Shown in pieces: positions 34,801-43,800 of a stretch of 64,000 nucleotides of DNA (position 1 is its first letter; every line of letters begins with the position of its first letter). The stretch comes from Aristolochia californica (Eukaryota; Streptophyta; Magnoliopsida; Piperales; Aristolochiaceae), in the NCBI GenBank assembly GCA_029961685.1, contig JARWKL010000014.1, positions 24,897,137 through 24,961,136 of the forward strand, given 5' to 3'. A model generated the notes under the pieces. That model was given only the letters and a program-made list of their open reading frames with translations. It made no database searches and was not told the origin of the DNA. The position numbers were made by a program, and so were the translations under genes.

Positions 34801-37800
34801 TTTCACTTATGCTGGGGAAAATGGGCCGAAACGTGTTAGTGCGCACCGTAAGTGATGGGGGAAAGTGAATACAGTTGTATTTTGCTTTCCCCCGTTTCAG
34901 GCATAAAACGATGGTAAGTGAAATCAGAGGGGTCAAGCTCTGATTTCACTTACCATCGCTCAAATACATCTCAAGCTCGAGCTGTCGGGGAGCAAGCTCT
35001 GTCGAATGAGGTTTCGGAGAAAAATTTCTCTCTCGCAACCTTCGGCTTCTCTTCTCTCTCGGCCTCCCTCTCCTCTCCCTCTCGACCTCCGTCGCAGAGG
35101 CTCGACCTCCCTCTCTTCTCCCTCTCGGCATACCGTCGGAGCGCCGCCTCCGTCGCTGTTGCCCGTAGGCCCGCCGCCTCCGCCGCCTTTGCCCATTGGC
35201 ACGCCGCCTCCATCGCCGTTGCCCACAGGCCCGCTGCCTCTGTCGCCGTTGCCCGCTGGCCCATCGCCGGTCTCTCGCCGCTGAGGAAGACGATGGTTTA
35301 ATTTTTCCTAAGTTAGGAAAAATTAAACTGTCGTAAAAATAATAATTTATATTTTTTATTTATAAAATAATTATTTTTATTTATTTAATATATTTATTTT
35401 ATAATTACTATATTCAACTAGTGATTTAATAGTCATAATTAAAATATTTTTAAATTAAATATTTCATAAATTGTTTTGGTTTAATTATCCCATTGCTATA
35501 ATTAATTAAACCAATGGTTTTAAATTTTGTGACAATATATTATTAATTAATAATACATAAAAATATATTATTTTATTGATAAATAAATATTTATTTATTA
35601 TATTAATTTTTTGTTATTATATTAAATTAGTGGTTTTTAATCTTAAAACATATCTTATGTTATTAAAAAATAATTTATTTATTTATTATATTCACTTTTG
35701 TTATTTCTTATTTATTTCTTTATTTTTAATAATTTATTCTAGTCGCACGTACTCAGAGGGAGTCTACAGTACAATCTACAAGAACATCATATTATCGAGA
35801 TGTTTTAGCAATTCAGATGTGGCAAAATTATTGACTATTATGTTTTAATGCCACTAAATATTTTTTTTGTTGTACTTTTGGATGAACAGATATAATTTTT
35901 TATATTAAAAAGGTGATTGAGTTATATTTGTATTATTTTTATTTTTATTATTACGATATTTGTGTAGTACGTTATGTAGTACGATATTTGTATAATTATT
36001 TCATATTTAGATATTAAAAAATTAAAATTTGATTACAATTTTAATAATATAAAAGTAAGCATTTGTTTAATTATTATATTTAATATATTTTATTTATTAA
36101 CTAATATTAATTCAATTTTCTGATAGTCAAATATCTCAAAATATTTTATTTAATAAATAATCTATATACACTTTACACCACACTTTCTATTGTGCACACT
36201 AACACAAACAAGTACTTTACATTGCACTTTCTATTCCAAAACACTAACACAAACACGTACTTTACACTGCACTTTCTATTCCAAAACACTAACACAAACA
36301 AGTACTTTACACTGCACTTTCCATTGCACTCACTAACCCAAACAAGTACTTTACATTCCCTCTCACTTTCCCCAGGGAAAATACTTTTCATTTTATTCCA
36401 CTTTCCCTCCGCACTTACATTGTGCACTAACGCCCCCTAAGGGAAAGTACTTTTCATTGTATTCCACTTTCCCTCCGCACTTACATTGTGCACTAATGCC
36501 CCCTAACTAGAAGAAAACCACTCTCCTAGGCTTTCACATCGACTCATCTGTGCTTCAGGGTATGGCTGACTATTTGGGGTGCTCATTGGGAAATTTGCCA
36601 GTTACATATCTGGGGCTCCCACTTTTTGACTCTTGGCCTTCGATGACGCTTTGGTCCCCCTTTATTGAGAAATTTGAAAAGAGACTAGCTACTTGGAAGG
36701 GCAAGCTTTTATCTACTGCAGGGTGACTCACTCTTCTCAAGTCTGTTTGGTAGGACTGCTAAATTACTTATTATCCTTCATGCACTGTTCTACCTTCGTT
36801 TGCTACAGGATTGATGCCATCCGTCGGTGTTTTCTCTGGAGAGGATCAGAGGTCAACTTCAGATATCATTTGGTGAGTTGGAAGGATATTTGCATGCCCC
36901 ACAATCGGGGTGGTTTAGGCATCCGGCCTACGAAGGAGATGAATGATACTTGTTGGAATTGGCTACCTGTCTTTAATATTCACGTTTGCGCCTTCTCTAA
37001 AAGGTCGATCTTTTAGTGCAAATGGTTTTAATAATATTCTTATGCCCAAATGGATATGGAGCTTCAACGTCAAGCATAACAACCTATGGAGAGATATGGT
37101 TAGGTTCTACCTTCAATTTTCTGGTGCTTGGTGGAGGGGGGTGGCGTCACTCACCTCCTATCCCCGATATGGAAATCAATTCAAAAGCTCCTCCTAGTAT
37201 TAAGAGATGCAACTTCTTTTCACACAGGCAATGGAAAGACCCTCCTCTTTTGGTCGAAGGAATGGTGCGGCCCCCGCCTCCTCTCCGAGGATTTCCCAGG
37301 GCTCTCTAGGGTGGCGAGGGATCTCTCCTGCTCGTGGCAAATTCTTGGAGAGACCGCTCATAGAGTCTCACGTTTCGCTGGGGATTAAATGATGAGGAAA
37401 CTTTGGCTTTTTGCTCTCTCCTCTCCAGACTCAACAACATTACTTTCCGTGAGCATGCAGTTGATAAAATGACATGGAAGCCCAGTATTAATGGCCAATT
37501 CATAGTTGCATCTGCCCACTCTCATATCAGAAATCAAGATTACAACATGCATGATCTCAAGGCAAACTTGGCATGGAATATCTCAGCGCCTAGTAAAATC
37601 AAAATTTTCGTATGGACGGCCATCAACGACTCTCTCTGGGGATTCTAACTTGGCGTTGAACCACCTTTTGTTGCGCTCGATCCAAAGACCCCAAGGAATG
37701 AAAGTCGAGCATGCAGAGCATTATTTTTCCAAGACTAATCAAGTTATGTATTAGTTAATTAATAAGATGAAGCATAATATAATTAATCAAGGCATATACT

Positions 37801-40800
37801 ATAAGATTGCTTATGATATTTGGACTTCACTAAAGGATATAATGTCACAAGAAAATAATATGTCTTGTGTTTATTTTTTGAGAAAGGGTGATTTTATTAC
37901 AAGAAACAAAAAATTACAAAAACTCAAGGGAGCAAACCCTTAACAAGAATGGATTGGAGGGAAGCTCCCTGCTTAGCAAGAACATTAGTTACAAATTTGT
38001 CGGATCTCGGAATGTAAGTCCAAATACAGTCGTAGTGGAAAACAATATCCATAATCTCAAAGAAAACATCCTAATGGCACCATGGAGGGACGGAAGTGTG
38101 AGCACACCAACCAATCACCACCTTGGAATCCCCTTCAATGTGGAGAGGACCCCTATAGTGGTCGCAAAAGATGTAAAGTCCATTAAGGAGGCCATGGAGT
38201 TGCAGTCGTTGAATCAGAAGTACCGTCTGTGTTTATGATCTTTATACACAATGGTTTATGATTCAAAGAGGTGATAAAAGTGTTACGGAATATGCTGGTA
38301 AGTTTGAGGGTATTCATCAAGAATTATGAATATTAACCCTTTTGTTATTGGATGAAGCACAACTTGAAAGACAAAGGGAGGAAATCTATGTTATGAGATT
38401 TCTCCATGGCCTTGGACTAGAGTTTGAAGGCATAAGAACTCAAATCCTTGCAAGCGAAGAAAAATCAATTGTTGAGGTTGCACTCTGACATTTTGTTCCA
38501 ACACATGATGCAACAATCTATTGGGTTTATGTCCTCTCAGTTAGGTAATTCAGCTTTTTATTCTCATCCAGCTTTTTCTTGGGTGATTAACTTGTGTTTT
38601 TTCACACATATATCAGGTGATTCTCGTCTTTTTTCATCATTACAAACATCTACTTCATTAAGAAATGTTACTCTAACTAATGGGTTTCAAATCTAAAGTT
38701 ATAGGAGAAGGTCAAATTCAGCCTTCATCCTACTCTCTCCATAAAAAAATCAGCCTTCATCCTCCATCTCCTTGAGTTAGCTTACTAAACAATTACATTG
38801 CTTTGTAATTTTTTCTCCTGTGTTTTGTTTAGGATTTGAGAATGGGAAAGTTAATTGGTGGAGGGCATGAGCAAGGAGGGCTGTATTTTCTAGCTGCACA
38901 TGACAATTCCTCATCTTTAGCATTCAAGACATTAGTTACACCAATGGATTGGCATGTTCAGCTGGGGCAGCCCTCCATAGAGAAGTTGCATTTGCTGGTT
39001 CCATCAATCAAGTCTATTATTATTTTGAATCTTGCCAGCTTGGCAAACACCATAGGAGTGTTTTTCCCAACAAGGAGTAGGGTAGCTCATCTATGTTTCA
39101 ATTAGTCCATTCAAACATTTGGGGGCCATGTAGGGTACCTTCTGAAATTGGTTTTCAGTATTTTCTTACTTTCATTGATGACTTTTCGTTGTACTTGGGT
39201 ATTTTCTTTTGAAGCAAAGGTCTGAAGTATTGTCTATCTTTCATCAACTTTATAATGAAATTCAGAGTCAATTTGATGTCTCTATTAAGTGATTATGCAC
39301 TGATAATGCTCTAGAATACACGAGTGGAGCCTTTTCAGATTTTTGTACCACACTAGGTATTTTGCATGAATGGTGATGTTGCCTACCTCACAACAAAATG
39401 GGGTAGCTAATTTAAATATTGTCACCTACTTGGCACTGCACGAAGTATGATGTTTTATATGAAGGTTCCTAAACATTTTTGGGATGATGCAATTCTTACC
39501 TCATGTTATTTGATTAATTATATGCTCTCCACTTTCAAGAATAAAATTCCAACTAAAGTGTTATTTCCTTCTAGACCTCTGTTTTCTATACCACCTAAAG
39601 TGTTTGGTTGTCTATGTTTTGTTCACAACTTTGCATGTTGTCATAATAAGCTTTCACCTCGGTTTACAAAATGCATTTTCTTGGGACATTCTCATGGGAT
39701 ATTCTCATCTACAAAACGGGTATAAATGTCTTGATCAATCTCACAAGACATTTATCTCGGCAGATCTGACTTTCTTTGAGTCGGTACCCTTTTTTTCTTA
39801 CCAATCTATGGAGACAAGTATTTTAGCCGATAGCCAATCACTCCACTTTTCTTGGACAACATAGAAGAAGACCGGCTTGTGGGATCTACTACTCTAGCAG
39901 CTCATCCCTCTCTTCATTTGATCCAGATAAGGGTCCATCTGAGGAGCCTCATGCTGCCCGCTAATATCTATCTACCTATTGTACTAAAGGAAAGGGTAAG
40001 GTCTTGCACTCAACATCCTACATCCAAATTTTTCTACTTCAATTTTCTTCCACACTTCCAGAAATTTGCATTTGCTATCTTATCTATTCCTCTCTGAAGA
40101 AATCATGTTGAGGGTTTGGCTAAACCTCATTGGAAAGCTGCCATGCAAGAAGCAATTTCTCTTATTTCAAGCAGTACTTGGATTCTATATAATCCACTTC
40201 CATGAGCTGATATTTTTAGTTGCAAATGGATGTTCACCACCAAACACCTTGCTAAAGCAAGGCTTGTGGCAAAGGGATATACACAAATATATGGGATTGG
40301 TTACTTTGAAACTCTCTCCTTTGACTATGTTGAGTTCTATTTGGATTCTATTATCTTCGGTCGTTAATTTGAGCTAGCAGGTTTATTAGTTGGATGTCAA
40401 GAAGGCGTCCCTCTACGGTGATTTATCTTCTAAAATGTATATGGAAAAACCACCTGGATTTCTTGTTCAGGAGAAAAAACATAATGTCAGTTACATAACA
40501 CATTGTATGGTCTTCAACAAAGCCCTAGGGCTCAACTCTTTAGCTAATAAATTGGCAAAATTCGGAACTTCCCAACAATCTCTCATTGTTTGGGAAGGCT
40601 TCCCTCCTTTGTAATATGCCCTCTTGAGCTTTTGTCTTAATAAAAATCAGCATCATTAAAAAAAAAAAAGAAGCCCTAGAGCTTAGTTTGACAAATTTAA
40701 CTCTATAATGTATGGTTTTTTATTTGTAAGATCAAGTTCTAATAGTTCTGTGTTTATTCTTAGAAGGAACTTGAGGATTATAACTTTGATTGTATATTTC

Positions 40801-43800
40801 AATGATAATGTTATATTAGGTGATGGCAGTCAAGGTATTTCAAAGGTCAAAAAATATATTGAACAACACTTTCAAAAGAAGGACCTGAACATCTTCAAAT
40901 ACTTCTTGTGATTTGAGGTGGCAAGAAGTAAAGCAGGTATTTTGTTATTCTAGAGAAATTATCTCATTGATTTATTGACTAAAATATACCTTCTAGGAGC
41001 CAAACCGGTGGCTACTCCTATTGAGGTAAACCATAACTTACATGACGAGGACAACCAACTGTTAAAGGACAAAACTTATTACAAGAAGCTAGTTGGGAAA
41101 ATTATATATGCCATAGTTGCCAAACTAGACATTGCCTTTTCTATTGGACTATTGAGTCAATTTATGGAAAATCAAGGAAAGTTCATTTGGAGGTAGTCTA
41201 CCAGATTCTTAAGTATTTGAAAGGTGCTCCTGGCAAGGGATTGATATATAAAAACATGGACATGTGCAACCTTCATCGTTGCGGCAATCTCACAGTGTGC
41301 ACCTCTTGGCCCCTGTGTTGCTTTGAGAAGGAGACCTCGTGGCACCTATTTGTTGCATGCCCTTATTCATGGACTATTTGGATGAGTATCCTCAGCTGGT
41401 ACGGTATCTAGCTTTGCTTGCCAGAGGACATTCTCTTGATTGGGTGTTTGCTTCTTTGGATCCTCCTCCCTAAATTGGGGAGGCTGATCATCTTTTCCTA
41501 TTTTGCTTGCATCTCTTGGGGCATCTGGATTGAATGCAACAACTAGTGCTTTAATGCCAAGCATCTCCCTTGTGACCGAGTCACCTCCTCTATTATAGGC
41601 CGGGCTAATCATCTTTGCCTATGTTGCTTTCATCCCTTGGGGCATCTGGATTGAATGCAACAACTAGTGCTTTAACGCCAATCATCTCCCTTGTGACCAG
41701 GTCATCTCCTCTATTATAGGCCACATCTCTGCTTGGCTCCACTCCAGGGAGGAGTTCTCTACTTTATGTGGGCTCTTGCTCAGGGAAAATTGGAGCACCA
41801 TTGCCAAGTTGGGAGTCCCGTTGAAGTCTCCAGTGATGCAGGAATGGCGACCCCCTGATCTGGGCTACATCAAGATGAATTTTGATGGCAGCTCCCTCGG
41901 CAACCCTGGTTTGGCCGTTCATGGTGGGGCCTTCCATGACTCGGACAATACCTAGCTTTTGTCCTATTCTGGTCCCATGGGCATCGCGGACTCCACTGTT
42001 GCTGAGCTTCAAACCCTTCTCAGAGGCCTCATCATCTTTCGTGAGCATTTCTCTGGGCCGCTCCACATTGAGGGAGACTCTACAGTGATCATCGGATGGT
42101 TCTCCTCTCCCTCTCCCCCGCCATGGCGCCACTGGGATGTTTACGACTCCATTTTGGACATTCTCCCTAATATTACCTGTATTTGGTCTCATGTTTCTTG
42201 ATCTTCAAATTTTGTTACTGACGGTTGTGCTAAGCAAGGGGACCTCCCTCCTTGCTCCTCTTGTAATGGGGAGGCTGCCTAATCTTGTTTCTATTTCTGG
42301 TTTAATGAATTCATCTCTTTCTTAAAAAAAAAAAAAAAGCATGGGCATGTGAATGTTACTGGGTCCGCTAATGCTGATTATGCAGTTCAAAACTTTACCG
42401 TAGATCTACAAGTGGTTTTTATACATTTGTAGAGGAAATCTTGCATCGTAGAAGAGCAAGAAGCAAACGTGGTTGCCCAATCTAATGCTAAAGCTGAATA
42501 CAAAGCTATGGCTCATAAAATATGTGAGATGATGTGGGTGAAATCTATACTTGGAGAGTTTAGCTTTTAGATTAAAGATCCAATGCCCATGGCATGTGAC
42601 AAACAAGCGGATATCTACATTGTTAGTAATTCGGTCTTCCATGAATGCACCAAAAACATTGAAGTAGATTGTCATTTTCTTAGAGATGTAGTTATGCAAA
42701 GCCTAATCTCCACTCATTTGAGATCTTTAGAGCAGTTCAGAGATAGTTTCTGTAAAGCTCTATTTATGAAAGTTTTTGCTGATTTTTGTAAGAAGTTGGG
42801 AATATTTGATATTTATACTCCAGTTTGAGGGGGAGTCTGAGAAAGTTAGTGTTGGTCTAGTAGAGTAATTTATTTGTATTTTATACTTAAGTTTATGAGA
42901 CACCTCTTAAGTGAGGGTATAATGGTCATGGTAATACAATTGTAACTGTAATGAGATAAGAAGAATAAAAGGTCTTGATGTGGGAGAGAGGGTTAACTTC
43001 GTTTTTTTTCCCTTCTCTTCTCCACTTCCATGAACTCACTTCTCTCCTCTTCAGCCCTAGCCTCTGTGCTCACCTCTTTTCTTCATTCATTCTTTAGAGT
43101 GAAATCCTCTTGATTTTCGTCATTACAAGAACGACACAAATAAAATAAGAAAACAAAAATGTACCTTATTATGGAGGCCTGCAAGGGAGAAAGTGTCTGT
43201 CAATAAGTCTCTGTTCTTTCTTCTGAAACAGTCTTAAAAAAATTATTATGTTAGATATTGTTTAGCTACTTAAATGGCATAAGATCTCAATATGATTTTT
43301 AGGATGTTGATTCTGTTGCTTCAGTGATGAGGGAGTCCACTGGGGAGTACAAAACGGCCTTCATCTTTCTAGAAGTACAGTCGTGTATTTCAAGCACAAT
43401 GATATGGAGTCACTGCAGAATACTTTAGAGAAAGTTACACGGCAAAACCCAAGAGCTAAAAAGGTTCGACGCTACATTGTGGTTGAAGCTGTATACCAGG
43501 TATTTATTATGATTGCTTCTGTTTCACATTAAGTATTTGCTGTAATTTCAAATTCGGTAGTTACTTATTTTTGAAGTTTTATCAAATTATAAATCTCAGG
43601 CATTCTAAAGAATGCACTGTGTTTGGTGTGCAGAATTCTGGTCAAATTGCTCCATTGGATGTCATCATCAATTTGAAAGAGAAGTATCGCTTCCGAGTTG
43701 TTTTAGATGAAAGTAACTCATTTGGTGTGCTTGGGAAGACTGGAAGAGGTCTTTCTGAATATTATGGTGTGCCGGTATGCCTTTCAGGTCTGTTTGCTTG

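Larger units (their letters stand above)
34765..36506. mobile_element. PIF/Harbinger-like DNA transposon (1,736 bp) with TAA duplication
   Basis: Element 34768-36503 is flanked by taa on both sides (34765-34767, 36504-36506), the 3-bp TWA target used by PIF/Harbinger elements. Ends are inverted: left gggcctgttagtgcacaagg and the complement of the right end gggggcattagtgcacaatg. It interrupts LINE F, whose RT reading rejoins exactly if the element and one taa are removed. From left to right it holds a duplicated tip, a CT-rich leader (35030-35120), a 33-bp GC-rich repeat (35150-35275), an AT-rich core, a short transposase-like tail (35751-35834) and subterminal repeats. No complete transposase remains, so it is non-autonomous. 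Confidence 0.8.
33410..37715 (+). mobile_element. LINE F (5'- and 3'-truncated), split by a Harbinger-like element
   Basis: A plus-strand LINE fragment in LCB1 intron 5, same family as LINE A. It starts before the RT ([25 protein letters not shown]) and continues through RT to zf-RVT ([39 protein letters not shown], about 37470-37620), then stops abruptly at about 37715, where copia 4 gag begins. RNase H, 3' end and poly-A are absent. A 1.74-kb DNA element occupies 34768-36503; without it the RT reading is continuous. Confidence 0.85.
37716..42827 (+). pseudogene. Copia 4 gag-pol remains
   Basis: Gag: [14 protein letters not shown], then after [24 protein letters not shown] and [26 protein letters not shown]. 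Integrase: [14 protein letters not shown] (about 38950), FIDDFS region near 39170, [21 protein letters not shown] and [36 protein letters not shown] (about 40400) and a VYFNDNVIL active-site relic of YVDD (about 40795). RNase [37 protein letters not shown] [10 protein letters not shown] (about 42495) and [11 protein letters not shown]. Many stops; inactive. Confidence 0.8.
37716..43127 (+). mobile_element. Copia 4, 5'-truncated Ty1/copia element in LCB1 intron 5
   Basis: Plus-strand order: gag remnant (from about 37716), GAG-pre-integrase, integrase, RT, RNase H, polypurine tract, 3' LTR (42838-43127). No 5' LTR, leader or primer site is present; LINE F lies directly upstream, so the 5' end was lost by deletion. 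It contains LINE G (minus, 37875-38227), a micro-insertion (38718-38763), a LINE stub (40533-40670) and LINE I (41267-42339), each with its own target duplication. Confidence 0.85.
32622..43324 (+). other. LCB1 intron 5 (10.7 kb), a transposon nest
   Basis: Donor gtgagt at 32622 and acceptor ttcag ending at 43324 join phase-2 codon gc+t (Ala). The coding sequence on either side (LIIA / DEGVHWG) is continuous. Inside: plain intron (32622-33400), LINE F with a Harbinger-like element, copia 4 (5'-truncated) with three inserted LINE fragments and a micro-insertion, then 197 bp of intron. Confidence 0.9.
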
